Shown: positions 1 through 12,150 of the stretch, one piece after another | Layout: every line of letters begins with the position of its first letter | How positions within the stretch are numbered: position 1 is the stretch's first letter | Assembly: GCA_947000775.1 (NCBI GenBank) | Contig: CAMQGK010000567.1 | Span: forward strand, 9,169,001 to 9,233,000 | Length of the DNA stretch: 64,000 bases | From: Pterois miles | Lineage: Eukaryota; Chordata; Actinopteri; Perciformes; Scorpaenidae | Direction of reading: 5' to 3' | Notes under the pieces: model-generated | Told to the model about the DNA's origin: nothing | Seen by the model: only the letters and a program-made list of their open reading frames with translations | Databases searched by the model: none | Translations under genes and position numbers: made by a program

Positions 1-332
1 ACTAACAACGTGGGACTGTATTGTTCGATATCAACAGTATTTTAACTTTCCATTACACACCAATCGATATCTGCTGTTAAGAGAACATACACAGTTCAGT
101 TTGTGCTACAAAAAAGTCACTCAAGCGTCCACAGAAACTTGCAGCATAATCCACTACTCTACCGTCCATCTGTATGCTCAGTATCTATCAAATCTGTTGA
201 GACTTGCATAAATTTAAACCTGACCACAGCCACAAGTCTTTATGATGGACAAAATGTGTAAACAGTCTCGAGCCAATATGACGTGAGTTTCAGATGCTAA
301 AAAATCTGATTGCTTTTTTTATTGATGAAACT

Positions 333-816
333 AGGGCTGTCAGACGATTAAAATATTCAACTGCGATTAATCGCATGATTGTCCATGATAAATTGCATAT
401 TTCTTATCTGCCCGAAATGTACCTTAAAGGGAGATTTGTCAAGTATCTAATACTCATATCAACACGGGAGTGGGCAAACATGCTGCTTTATGCAAATGTA
501 TATATTTATTATTGGAAATCAGTTAAAAACACAAAACACAAAACCGGGTACTGCATTTAGCATAAAAAATATGCTCAAATCATAACATGACAACTGGCAA
601 CAACAGTATTTAACCTCCTTTGCAACAAGCTAGCATGACGTGGTTGGTACCAACAGATTTCTTAGGTTTTCAAGTTACCAGTATATTTATTCAAGCTTTT
701 AAACTGAGCCCGGTACAACCTCTGAAATATCGTTTATCTTAATGCATCAAAGAAGTTTGTGGTGTTAAAACAAATGTGCATTAACTCTTTATTATTATGT
801 TAACTTCAACAGCCCT
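333..816 (-). mobile_element. family A MITE (hAT-like), AGGGCTGTCA ends
   Basis: The left end reads AGGGCTGTCA at 333 and the right end reads CAGCCCT at 810-816, so the element has short terminal inverted repeats and is about 480 bp long. Internal sequence (GCGATTAATCGCATGATTG, then a region with GAGCCCGGTACAACCT, then a TTAAC-rich end) is the reverse complement of the copy at 33248-33725. No transposase frame is present. Assignment to hAT-type non-autonomous elements rests on the end sequence and on memory of similar teleost repeats. A clean target duplication is not visible. Confidence 0.7.
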
Positions 817-3250
817 AGAGGACAATGGTAGTGTCATTCACACTTTATGTCCATCCAAACTACAACTTTATTTTAGTCTCTGCTTTTTCATTGGTTGGAC
901 AAGTTATCAGAAGAATCAAGTCACTGATGAAACACTGATGTTTGAGCGGTGATGCGAATGCAAGCAGTGAGTCTGGCTTGGTTTTGCATATTGCGTAACC
1001 CTGTATTGCTGGTCGAAGCAGCTCACCGCCTGTGTTGTTGTAGCTGTAAACAATGGAGTATAATATTTCCATACACTAAAAAGAGTCTACTGTAGGGCTC
1101 AAATGGTGAGAGCAGCTTGTATTATGTAATGTTGTGTTTCTAACAGGTGTGTGTGACTTTTGAGAGTGTTGGGAGGTTGTGTATGTTGTGCACGTGCTTC
1201 AATTTAATGAGCTTGTGAGCACTTCTTTCCTTAATGGCTGTTTGTGCTGAACTGCATGTGCTCTAATGCTTCCACGTGACTGGTTTGTGTGTGTGTTTAT
1301 ACGCACGTTCCTAAATGAGTGTGTTAATAATGAGCTGGGTTTCAGTGTGTCACAGGCTGTCAAGTGTCCTTCACTGTCTCCTCAGACTTGGGATAATGGA
1401 CAAATTATCCCTTTAGAGAGCTTGAGAGCGATGGAGAGGGGACGGAGTGAGAAACGGCAAATAGGGCAATGAGGAGGGAGAATCAGATGGAGAAAACAAT
1501 TTAGATGCATGAAAATATAGAACAGAAGCACGGTGAGATGAGAAGCAAAGGAAGGTAAAGTGGGGGTGGAATTCATAGAGGGAGAGACAAAAGGGGGAGA
1601 AAGTGAGTGGGAAGGGTGTAGGAAGGAGAGGAGGATTATGCATGATTTCCTTGAAAGTTGAAGTGAAAGTAGCTCGTAGCAAGCGCAGGGAAAACCAGAA
1701 AGATGAAAGACATGTTGCGTTTCCTCAGGGAGGGATGACAATAAGTGCTGTTTTCTCTCTGTGGTCTTGTAATGTCACATGATGTAATGAAACATACTGT
1801 ACAGAGAACATACAGTCTATAGCAAGAGAATAGAGGGAAGAGAGATAAGGCTCGGCTTGAGAAAAAGAGGAATTGATGAAGGATTGAGGAAGGATAAATC
1901 AGGGCAGAAATAGAACAGATGCACGCTGTGTAAATTCACCATAATGTATTCAATCCAGCTCTATTCAGTATCCTAAATATAATCCTGTTATAGTGTATAT
2001 GAGGTCTTCTTGAGCATACGATAACATGCTGTGCTGTTGCTGATGATGCTTTCAAGACACATTTTTGCAGATTTTTAAGAGAGATTTTTATCATGTTCTT
2101 TTTCATGAGGACTGCACAAAACTCATATGTTCCTGCAGGCAGAGGACAATTACATGTATTCTCCAAAAAAAAAATGAATAAATTAAACAAATGAATGAGG
2201 CTGGAATGACACTCGAGCAGAGAGGTGGTGGGTGAGATGTTTCTGCCAGGCAGAGGACATAATGGGCAGGGAAGAAGAGGTAGAACAGAGCTGAGAGAGA
2301 GAGAGAGAGGAAGATGAAATGGTGTAGGAGTACAGATTGCACCTAAAAGAAGCCCATAAAGGTGTCGTTTGCTGCAGCTATTGGTGCTCTTCACAAGGAA
2401 AAATGTTTATATTTCTAAAGAGTTCTATTCAAGCCTCCCTTTGACTCATGGCATCTTTTGTTTTAATTAGTTGTCTCTTACATTGTCTCTGCATTCACAT
2501 GATATGTTTTTCGCTCTTTTCCATTAGCCTATTTAGCTACAAATGAGATGAACATTTGCAAACATCTGTGGTCTGTTGGCAGTGGCGAACGCAGCTCAGG
2601 TGCTTCTGCAACTCTAAACCTGTGTAGGTGGGAGGCCCCCGGATCCAAAACCTGCCTCCTACACACATAAACACACACATGGCATGTACGCATGCATGCA
2701 CACACACACATCACACAAATGCATGCACAAAAACAAAACAGGTATTCATGCATGAACACATTAAATGCAGAACACACACACTCAGCTGATGCTGAGGTTT
2801 ATCACTGAGCTCCTGAAGCAAAGAGAAATGGATGAAAACATTTCCGATTCTGTCATCTGCTCTTTTGTTTTTTCCACCTCCACTGTCTTTGTCTCCCAGA
2901 TTTCTTTTGACCTATCGCTCTCTCCTTCCTCTCTCACTCACTCTGTTTTCTCTCTCTTCCTCATCTTCACCTCCTGTTGTCCATCTTTTTGATCTCCTCC
3001 CCTCTCTATCCCTGCTTATTATCCCTCTTTTTACCCTTCATTGTTCTGTCTTTCTCAATATGTCTCCCTCCATGCTTGCCTTAGTTTCCTCTCTCTCCGC
3101 CTTCCACCATTCCTCCAGCTCCCCTCGTCTTCCTCCACCTCTCCCTCTGTCTCCCCATCTTCCTCTCTTGTGGCTGTGTGTGTTGGAAGCTGTGGGCTTT
3201 GATGCTTTTATAAATAGCCCAAGTGTTCCACTGAGAGTACCACCAAATGG

Positions 3251-3292
3251 GATGGATGGATGGATGGATAGATGGATGGATGGGTGGATGGG
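3251..3292 (+). repeat. (GGAT)n microsatellite
   Basis: Imperfect GGAT/GATG tetranucleotide run with interruptions (TAGATGG, GGGTGG). It is followed by a purine-rich stretch to about 3330 and preceded by a long pyrimidine-rich stretch. Confidence 0.9.
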
Positions 3293-3507
3293 GGAGTGGA
3301 GAGGGGGATGGAGGAAGAGGGAGGGCTGAGTGCGTAGGTGTGAAGGGAGAACATTGAAAAGCGCCCAACAAAAGGAAAGGATTAAAAAGCGGCAGAGGCA
3401 GACAGAGGTGTTTATTGAGATAACAGAAAGAGTTAAAGAGAATAATGATGGGAACTGTGTCTCAGCCCTTATCGTAAAATAATTAGCTTTCTCCATCAGA
3501 TATCTAA

Positions 3508-3518
3508 TAGGGATGTTT

Positions 3519-3551
<33 letters not shown>

Positions 3552-3850
3552 TATTAACCATTTAACTGATAACCAGCATTAAGCATTTTAACACTATTGC
3601 TCAAGGGGTTAAAAGAAAGATTAATAATTAATTAAAAAGCTGAAAAAATGCAGAGGAGCAGCTCTTCACTTTAAGGAGAAAAGCTGGTCCACCTTAAGAG
3701 AGACCTGGTGCAGATACAGGAAGTTGGCTCTGGACTTCCAGCTGAGGAGTTGTAGCTTGTAGCCTCGTAGCGTTTATTCACCGACAAATAAACTGCACAC
3801 ACACCGTCTGCTACAGCTACGTTCACAGCTATAAAGCCACCGAGCTGTGG
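3508..3850 (+). mobile_element. family B interspersed repeat with internal (AAT)n
   Basis: It starts near AGGGATGTTTATTAA, followed by an (AAT)n run at 3521-3550. The segment at about 3640-3840 (AAATGCAGAGGAG, then ACAGGAAGTTGGCTCTGGAC, then AATAAACTG.ACACACAC) matches 27570-27800 closely in the same orientation, and 17000-17215 more loosely. No coding capacity is visible. It is likely a non-autonomous DNA transposon, but class and ends are uncertain. Confidence 0.65.
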
Positions 3851-3894
3851 CTGATGGGAATGTTATTAGTTTCTCAGGTATTTAATAGGATGGG

Positions 3895-4800
3895 GAATAT
3901 AGATTCACCTATACAGTATATCTCAATTTTTTTTTTTTTTTTTTTAGGATTTTGAAATGCATTTTTTTATGCTAGAATTAATAAATTTGCTTCATTTCAG
4001 TCTATGCAGAGATAGAAGGAATTTACTGCTTTTATTGTTGTAGTCTGAGTAACGTAATGTCATATTGGTTTCGTATCAGTCAACCAAAACAAAACCAATG
4101 AGGAAGTGCAAACGGAGTTAATGTTATCATTAACGTGAGGTCACACCAGCCATCATTCTCATCTACGTGGTCAAATTAGCCGAAGCTGCAGCTGTAGAGC
4201 ACCCATATACTGACATGTATGTTAAATGCACTCAAACAGAGCTGACCATGGATGAATAAAGAGAACAGAGCTGACGGGAGAGCTAGCGACGGACCTGCCC
4301 GAGTCAGTGGAGGTATACATGTGTGACTACGTCCATTTTTTAAGATAAGATGTTTACAAAGGGAACTGTATGTACAAAATACATATATGGGAATAAGATT
4401 GATTGGATTATATTCACCAGAAGTATAAAACACTACATGTCCCTTATAAATTAAAAAAATAATATACCACTAATTTGTGAGGGAAATGTATTTATTCTTT
4501 GATTTTTGGGTTGCTGGAAAAAAAATGAATAATGATATATGGATGAATGATGAATGATGATATATTTGACTTCAGGACATCTCTGACTACATACATGCTG
4601 AAAATCAAACATTTATATTGGATTAATGTAGAGATTTTTCAAATTAAATGTCCCTAAAAGTGTATGATTCAACGTTTTCCCATGGTCTAGTGTTTAAAAA
4701 GTTACTAAAAATTGCAATAAATCATAATATCAAATTGCAATACATTTCAAATTGGCTATCATGATAATAGTATTGTAAACCAAAGTATTGGACAAATTAA
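3895..4800 (-). mobile_element. family C interspersed repeat, about 0.9 kb
   Basis: The sequence is a diverged reverse complement of 13624-14650. Shared landmarks are TTTGATTTTTGGGTTGCTGG (4499 onward) against its complement at about 13872, a block with GTAGAGCACCCATATACTGAC near 4194-4214, and an A/T-rich end with CAATAAATC. The partner begins GGGCTGGGACGATTC, typical of teleost hAT-like elements. No transposase frame is seen. Confidence 0.7.
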
Positions 4801-5010
4801 AATTTTGACCTAATAATGGCTTAAGAGGAAAAGGGTCAGGGGAACTAAGTGATTACAATTCATCCTGAGGAGGACAAGGATATTGGTACAAAATGCTACA
4901 TGGCAATACAGTTTTATTCAGTTTTGTTAACCTCATTGTGGGGCTAGAGGAAATGTCAGTACGATTCATCATCTGGGGACCAGAGACTTTTATGATAACC
5001 CATGCTATAG
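4790..5010 (+). repeat. family D repeat (LINE 3'-UTR-like)
   Basis: It contains TTGGACAAATTAAAATTTTGACCTAATAATGG and a later GGGGACCAGAGACTTTTATGA block, written here as approximate landmarks. The same order of words occurs at 7610-7790 and, on the opposite strand, at 39548-39860. This wording is very common in fish genomes and looks like the 3' untranslated tail of a LINE. That origin is an inference. Confidence 0.5.
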
Positions 5011-6084
5011 TTTAGATATTTCAGTTTGGACCAAAGTGGAAAAATACCATTTTTGGCATTGGCTGTGTCATGCAAATCCTCACGATAGCAGGAAAACCTT
5101 TCCAAATGTCGATGCAGTCTGTGAGTTCTGATTTTCAGCGAAGCACTGACCTTGCCCAAAGAGTTTTTCAAGGACTTTATTTTCAGCATTTTCAAGAGTT
5201 CATGTTATATAAGACCATTGTGCAGTCTTTCATGCCATGCCACTGCAGAGCGTATAACACCTCTGATAGTGAGCTTCAGTCGACTTATTGATAGGGCCAA
5301 AAATATGGCCGCATTATAGTGCATTGATTTTTCCTACGTTCCTCTGGTGCTTTTCAGACACAACAAACTTGCGCGTGTTCACGGCACGCAACAAAATAAT
5401 ATGAATCATATGTTTTAGGTGGGAAGGCTCATTCTGGTTATTACTAGTGGAGGAGATGCTGCTGAGTAGGTTTTATTGAAATGTATTTTGAATATAGTTA
5501 CTACTGTGGCACCCATTTGAAGCTCCATATTACAGCTGATTATGTACAGCGTAAATGTGAATGCGTTGCATGACATGCCACTATTTGAAAAGAGGAATTC
5601 AAGAAGTCAAAACAAATTAGGTTTATTCATGTTCATTTTCAGTTTGAACTACACATACATGCAAACTGAGATACTATTAAGGCTTTGTTTATAGTAGTTT
5701 TCCTGACAGTCATTCTGCAGTAACACCCAGCGTGTTTCCTCCCATAACTGCTTCCTCTTCTCAGTTTAATGTGGAGGGTGTTAAAGAGCTGTCGTGTGTG
5801 TGTCTGTCAGTGTGTGAACATGTTTGAGAGTCCAATGTGAGAAACTGTGCATATGTCTGTATGTCTTGTTCAGAATACTTATACTGAAGTAGAGAAGTGA
5901 CCGACCTTAAAACACTTTCACTGTTTCTGTTTATTAGCCATCAGTGGTTATCTGATGCGTCTGTGTGTGTGTTTCTTATTCCACAGGTAGGTGTGTGTGT
6001 TTGTGTCTAATTTTAATCGTCAGTGAGGGCAGCTCCTATATACTCCGATCGACTTTCACACATCTGGAGACTCTGATCACTCAG

Positions 6085-6106
6085 TGTGTGTGTGTGTGTG
6101 TGTGTA
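6085..6106 (+). repeat. (GT)n microsatellite
   Basis: Short, nearly pure GT run within intron sequence that is generally TG-rich from about 5960 on. Confidence 0.85.
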
Positions 6107-6404
6107 CACTCACTTTCAGTTACAGATTGACAGACTATCTCCTTCAGGGCTTGGTTGTCCTTGCTGCTGACATTTTGTGGCAATAGTACACCCGTTGCCA
6201 CGGTGACACCTTGGAGACATATCTGGACCGATGAGACAGCCGATGTGGGTCAAGCTTGTCTGGCATCACAGCTTACACACACACTAAAAAAGAGTTGATG
6301 CCAGCTACCAGTAACTAAAATTAGCAAAGCAAAATGTAAATATCAGTTTACTAGTTTGAAGGGAAGATGTTTTCACAGCTCTGTCACGAATAGAAAAGAA
6401 AGAA

Positions 6405-7402
6405 ATAGAGTGGGTAGTCGACTAATCGGAGGATCTGCGTTCCTTTCCTCCTCCAGTCCATATGTCCAAGTGTCCTTGGGCAGAATATGGAAACACAAAT
6501 AGCTCCTGAAGTCTGTGCTATCAGTGTGAGTGTGTGAATGAGTATTTTGGTCGGGTTCACACCTAAAGGTCCCGTTCCTGAACCAAACCAATGCGAGGAT
6601 GAGATATTGTTCCAGTTTTACAACTAGTCTGATTTGTGTTCACAAAGACAAAACTCAAATGGTCCATAAATTGAAAACAAAACTCACGTTGTGGAAATGT
6701 CATTTGATTATTGGTCACACAGATGGCGGGTAAAAAGACAAAAAAGACAACCGCTCCCAATTTGTAGCTGGATATCATAAATCATGGAGCACCTTCAGGT
6801 CCTGTTCGTGTTGGTGTTGATCTGGAGCACATCTGCAGCAGTTATTAGATAATTTATTATTGCAAAAATACCTCTGTGTTTTTATATACCTTGTTGAGTA
6901 GTTGAATAATGTTCTCTTCTGCCCACATATTCAGGAGGTATCTGACTGCACTGTGAGTTCAGGTTTGTCCCCTACCACTTGACATTTTGCTAGCAAATGC
7001 ACAAATAGCTTCCACTCACCAAAACAAGAAAAGGAGGTGTTCTTTTAACCAATGAAATGACAGATAAAATGATATGCATCATGTGATTGGTTTGAATGAT
7101 GTTCACACCAGAAATGAACCGCTCCAGAGTTCACTTGACAGAGGACTGAGACTACGCCTTCGGGGGGATCAGGGAGTGGTTGTTTGGTCCGCACCAGGGT
7201 TCGATACCTGCGTTCACACAAACCCAAATGAACCACACCAAGGGGCAAACGCTCCAGGGTTCAGTTCAACCGGACTAAACAAGGCTGGCGTGCGCCCTTA
7301 GATTAAATTCTGATGTGCAGGTTGGCACCTGACATGGCAATGTGTGAATGGTGATGTAGTGTAAAGCCCTTTGAGTGGTCGGAAGTAGCAAGTCCATTTA
7401 CT
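6405..7402 (+). mobile_element. tRNA-derived SINE, interrupted
   Basis: The 5' part at 6405-6545 has a degenerate tRNA-like head (GAGTGGGTAGTCGACTAATCGG), then AAGTGTCCTTGGGCAGAA and CTCCTGAAGTCTGTGC. The 3' part at about 7303-7402 continues with GTGTGAATGG and GTAAAGCCCTTTGAGTGGTC and ends AAGTCCATTTAC. The copies at 11907-12150 and 15028-15232 have these two halves joined. A separate element occupies about 6546-7302, so this SINE was split by a later insertion. Confidence 0.65.
6546..7302. mobile_element. non-autonomous DNA element inserted into the SINE
   Basis: The left end has GGTTCACACCTAAAGGTCC. The right half has repeated phrases such as GGTTTGAATG, TTTGGTCCGCACCAGGGTTC and GTTCACACAAACCCAAATGAA, ending near GGACTAAACAAGGCTGG. 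The mix of GTTCACAC and GGTCCG words resembles common teleost hAT-like elements. Ends and target duplication are not resolved. About 750 bp, no coding frame of note. Confidence 0.5.
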
Positions 7403-7609
7403 ACTACACTAGTGTGTTTACTTGAAGACGAGACTAAAAGTCTGCAGTCATGGTTGCGGCTTGATGAGGCTGTACTTAGGCACAGCAGTGTTTTAAGCGA
7501 AATGCTAACAACGACAAAGCTAACATGATGATTCGTTCCCGTTCATGTGTCAACATGTTCTGGGATACAATGGAATACAAGGTGTATTCATGCTAATAAC
7601 GTTTAGCTG

Positions 7610-7790
7610 AGGCCGATGGAAATGTCATTGCCAAATGTTTTGGCACAAAGGACTGGACAAATTAAAAATCTGACCTTATAATGGTGGTTACAATTAATCC
7701 TGGGGGCAACATGGATGTCTGTACCATATTTCATGGAAATCCATTATACAAAAAATGCAAGTGTGAGCCTTTATGATGATGCAACCAACC
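7610..7790 (+). repeat. family D repeat (LINE 3'-UTR-like)
   Basis: GATGGAAATGTCATTGCCAA, GGACAAATTAAAAATCTGACC and TACCATATTTCATGGAAATCC follow one another as in the copy at 4790-5010, and in reverse as at 39548-39860. Confidence 0.55.
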
Positions 7791-8410
7791 CACTAACTCT
7801 GCCACCCTTAGAGCCACGCCACTAGCATGACTAAACAACAAGGACCCAGAAAGCCAAGACTAAGTCTGTGCCATCAACAATAAAGTAAAAAATATGCTTG
7901 GCCAGTGATTTATGTAACAGTCACATGAGTCATTTTTGAAAGGCACTCAAAAAATACCTATTTAATCATTTAGCTAATCAGCCTGTAACCACTGACTGGG
8001 AGCTTCAGTATATTATCCTGGGTTAAAGTTTACCCTCTTTGCCAGGTGGAGGTCTTAAGTTTTCCAAAGATCGTGATACCTCAGATTGTCAGCTCATTAA
8101 ATCTAAGTCTTGTTGGCTGTTGACATTTTTTTTTAAATAGCTGCAGCACATTAATAGGTGCTAACTCATTGTGAATCTGTGTCAGTCCCAGAGAGTACCA
8201 TTGCCTATACTTAACTCTGTCAATAGCTGCTTCCCTACAGCACAGAGCGGAAATGGCTCATTCTGCCTGTGGCTGGTATATTGACGGCTGCCACCAGCCT
8301 TTAACCAGGCATCATTAAAGCCCCTATGAGTAAAATGGCAAAAGTTTCTGAAAGAGCTGTTTTGTGAGTCGTATCAATACTGCAGCCCCACCAAGACAAA
8401 CCCCTGGCCT

Positions 8411-8625
8411 TTAATAATAATAATAATAATACCCATCTTTGTTTATAGAGCACTGTTCAGAAGCTAAGTTACAATGTGCTTCACAAAGATGACAAAAATG
8501 AAAACAGACAATTCATAAAGATAAACAAAAACAATGTACTGTATAAAAGCCAATATAGTGTAGAAAAGGGTAAGAGTAGGAAACAAAAACATATTTCCAA
8601 TAAAAGTGTGTTTTAAGAAGGGACT
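8411..8625 (+). repeat. (AAT)n plus dispersed repeat tail
   Basis: A short AAT run (about 8411-8430) is followed by TTTGTTTATAGAGCAC, ACAATGTGCTTCACAAAG and AAAACAATGTACTG. This order is familiar from dispersed fish repeats that end in a simple repeat, probably a LINE or SINE 3' end read in antisense. The family is not identified with certainty. Confidence 0.45.
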
Positions 8626-10570
8626 TAAAGGAGATCACCGATTCAGCCGATGTGATTCCCTTTTTTTCCCGGTCAGATATAAAGTCACTTTGGATATAAT
8701 TCATATTCTGCTGCTGTGTTTGTCCTCATCAGAAATCCAAACAGAAGATGACTGTACGATTTTAGAAATGTTGTGTAATTCCTACTCCTCCTGTACGGTA
8801 CGAGTAGATCGTTTGTGATGTAAAGCCAAAACTCATGATTTATGTGCTCACACTGTATGTGTAAAATAGAAAAAAAAAAACACGGCCGGTCAGCTCCTGC
8901 AGGCCGTTCTGGCTGTTGACAGGTGTCAATTAAGATTTGTTTGAAAGCTCCGAGGCAGGTAAAGTTTGTTTGCTAGCAGAGGTCTGTTGGGGTCACAGAG
9001 CTAACAAGGAAGAAGCTTGCTGCCTTGATCATCTTCACCATGCTGTTTGCTGAAATATCTAAAAAAAAAAAAAAAAAAGCAACAGCAGCATATGGACTCA
9101 CTGGTGGTGAAGACATCGACAATGGCTTGTCCATTTTGCAGAGAGAATTGAAGTAAGCTAACTATGTTTTACTAGCTATATCTCTTGTAGCCTACATTGT
9201 TATCTCAATAGCTACGCTCTAATTAGTATAGAAAGAGGAGAAAAAGAGCACTGATGTTGGGGATACTAAAATTACTGACATGTCAGAAATTCATCCGACC
9301 GTCCGGCGGCTGTTCAGGAGGAGTCAATCGGCCCCTGTATGACGCACGGCAAACAATGCCTGAAGAAGCTGAAATTTGGTCTTCCTCTAGTTAGTTGTGC
9401 GGCTCAAAATTTGGACCAGAAATGGGCTAAAATCATAGTGAATGCCCAACTTTAGGAATGAGCATGCCTTGGCCTGCTGAATGGATACACAGAGTTTTAG
9501 TGAACATACTATCGAGCAAAACAAAGTTGGTGACATCTAATGTGTAAATTGTCACTTCCTTGAACGTGGCTGTGTTATTTCCTTTAGCACCTTTTTAAGA
9601 TGAGAAAATGACTGTGGTGAGAAATGGACGTTATTGTGGAAAGACCCTACAGATGAGTTTCTTCTTCATGTCGTTCAGCGCCTTTAAGCAGGAGCTCGCG
9701 TAACAATGGTTCTGTTGGACGGATGTTACACCGTCACCTCGTATCTAGTAATACTGTTCATATGTCAGTGTAATTTTGAACACCGTTACCTAAATATATT
9801 ACATTATTTCGCTTTGTGCAATTACATTGTGAGAAACAGTGGTAGAAATGCTGCAGTCGCAGTAAAGAAGCCAAAGGTGTGTTTCAAACTCTCTTCTACC
9901 ACAAGAACATTAGCCCCCTCTGTTCTTTCATTCTTTCATAATTCACTTTCCCTCCACTTGTCTCCTCCGTGATCACTGTCACAGGCCCTTCTGCCCTACT
10001 CTGTAGTTGTTGTTTGTAAAGGCGGTGATCTACGAATTGAACCTGATCAGTTCGAAGGGCAACTTGACTCGATGACGAGATGAGCTAAATGTCGAAAACA
10101 ATGAATCACAGTGCGTAGGTGGGATGGCCCACCTGGATTACTAACGGCTGGGGGAGAGATGCTGCTGTCGTGGGTTTGAAAATGTACAGTGATTTAATTT
10201 CTTGGACAAAAGGTCATTCAGTGTCTCGGTGGACAAAAGGTTCACAGACTGAATGCTGATGTTGAATCTGAAATCTAGTTTCACCATAATGGATATACAG
10301 TCACAGTTTGGGGTGAACCCTGAACTTGTACACGGTTGTGAATGTGTTGCTCTCCGTCTGTAGTGGGTCTATTATGTAGAGCTGCAAAGATTAGATTAGA
10401 TTAATTGATTATAGTTGATTAATATGTTGAGTATTTTTTTTGAGAAAACAAGTCAAGATTTTATTTTCTGGTTTCTTTACTCCTCTATGACTTAAACTGA
10501 ATGTCATTGTGTTGTGGACAAAATAGGACGATTGAGGACGTCCTCTTTGGCTTTGGGAAACACTGATCGA

Positions 10571-11856
10571 TAGGGGTGTAGCAATACGTTTTTACAATGA
10601 TACGATACATATCACTTTCCATGGCTCCGATACGGTTCAAGGACGATATTTGGCTTGTCTGGAGCGATACAGTATGATACAATATGATTCACTCACTCAC
10701 TCTCACTCACTTATCGTCAACAGCTTATCCGGGGTTGGGTCGCAGGGGCAGCAGCTCCAGCAGGGAAACCCAAACTTCCCTTTCCTGGGCCACATTAACC
10801 AGCTCTGACTGGGGGATACCGAGGCGTTCCCAGGCCAGTGTGGAGATATAATCTCTCCACCCAGTCCTGGGTCTTCCCCGGGGCCTCCTTCCAGCTGGTC
10901 GTGCCTGGAACACCTCCCTAGGGAGGTGCCCAGGGGGCATCCTTACCAGATGCCCGAACCACCTCAACTGGCTCCTTTCAACACAAAATAGGATTCAATT
11001 ATTTGAAATTGATAGAGTAACTTTTTTTTTTTTTTTGCCAATAATTCAATCATTGTGACTGTGAAATAAATACCCGACAGTGCAGGTCAGGATTCCTCAA
11101 TGTTTTTCTTTTAAGGGAATTTAACGGTGTTAAAATAAATTTGCTTTTAGTTATCAAGTAGTCTGCTTACAGTGTTCATTTGGGTTTTTTTCATACATGA
11201 AAACATACAGGAAAACATTATAAAACTATGTTAGATGAACAATAAGTTTTGTTTTGTTTTTTACTTTACTCCTGTAATAAATTGCCTCGTGTACCGTCTG
11301 ATTCTGGCTGGATACCTGAGGCTGACGCTGTGCGCACATTGATATTATAATGAGAAAAAGGTCATTTTCTCTGAATAAAACTCAAATGCGCACAGGCAAA
11401 AGCACCTGTGGTTGAAGCCATTCTCATCAAGTGGATTGATAACGCCTTGTCATGTAATGCCACCAAAATGAAACTCTACTGACCGGCTCCTCTGCACCAC
11501 ATCGCCGGCAGCTCATACAGACCGATAAGCGTCTCCCTCCACGCTGCTACCAGGTGAGAAAGCGAGGAGTCCTGACAGAGGGACGTCTGCATGCATGCTC
11601 GTCCTGCAGAGTCGCAGGCCAGGATACAGGATACACATGAACCGGAACAACGTTTAACATTTTTTTACTCCTAAAAACACATCCACATTACGTTTGTCAT
11701 GCCTAAATACAAGGTGCAAATTATTAGTATCGATACAGTTGCTTACAAATTGATCTTAGGTAGATATACTGTATGACCCTGTGAAGGGCAACTTGCAGAG
11801 TACCTTTCGACGGATTGTAAGAATATTGATGTAGTCAATGAATTGTTACACCCCTA
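10571..11856. mobile_element. hAT-like element with AGGGGTGTA ends, nested
   Basis: The left terminus TAGGGGTGTAGCAATAC (10571) is mirrored by ATTGTTACACCCCTA at 11842-11856, so the terminal inverted repeats are clear. Flanking bases share TGATC on both sides (10564-10568 and 11858-11862), consistent with a decayed 8-bp target duplication. The element interrupts the family G repeat between its AAACACTGAT and CAGCATTTTTCAC words. Excluding the LINE inserted in it, about 1 kb remains, with no intact transposase. Confidence 0.7.
10692..10986 (-). pseudogene. LINE reverse transcriptase C-terminal fragment, 5'-truncated
   Basis: On the minus strand this reads an 80-residue C-terminal tail of a non-LTR retrotransposon ORF2 (RWFGHLVRMPPGHLPREVFQ at the start, a GRRPRGRPRTGWRDYI motif, then LAWERLGIPQSELV). 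After the stop a short 3' tail ends in a GTGA-type simple repeat (10692-10715 on the + strand reads CACTCACTCACTCTCACTCA). The flanks AATATGATTCA (10681-10691) and AATAGGATTCA (10987-10997) differ at one base and look like the target-site duplication. A second, longer copy lies at 38935-39542. The clade is not resolved. Confidence 0.8.
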
Positions 11857-11906
11857 TTGATCAGCATTTTTCACTGTTTTTTGAGTCTGACATTTTATAG
11901 ACCAAC

Positions 11907-12150
11907 GTGACTTAATGTGTCCTTGAGCAAGACAATTTACCTCAAATTGCTCCTGAAGGCTGTGCCAGCAGTGTGTGAATGAGTATTTAGATTAGATCCT
12001 GATGGGCAGTTTAACACCCTTCCACCATCAATACATGAATGGGTGAGAGAGTGGGTGAATGCTGACATGTCGTGTGAAGTCCTTTGAGTGGTCAGAAGAC
12101 TAGAAGGGTGCTCTACTGTATAAATGCAGTCCAATAACCATTTACAACTA
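11907..12150 (+). mobile_element. tRNA-derived SINE, 5'-truncated
   Basis: It carries GTCCTTGAGCAAGACAA, CTCCTGAAGGCTGTGCCAGCAG, GTGTGTGAATGAG and CCTTTGAGTGGTCAGAAGAC, ending at AATGCAGTCCAATAACCATTTAC. That is the body and 3' tail of the SINE also seen at 6405-7402, 15028-15232 and 32050-32216. It sits inside the 3' arm of the family G element, between ATAGACCAA and CTAATCGATTAG. Confidence 0.65.

Noticed and set aside
1338..1372. Possible missing 32-bp PKC exon: GGGTTTCAGTGTGTCACAGG, reading G-F-Q-C
   Set aside because: The upstream F-G-K-Q residues are absent, the reading continues V-T instead of Q, and no AG acceptor or GT donor is at the right places. It is a chance match.
2832..3496. 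Overlapping open frames of 152-165 codons on both strands, rich in Ser, Leu and Pro
   Set aside because: They arise from purine/pyrimidine-biased tracts and a GGAT microsatellite. Composition is low-complexity and no splice-linked frame is seen.
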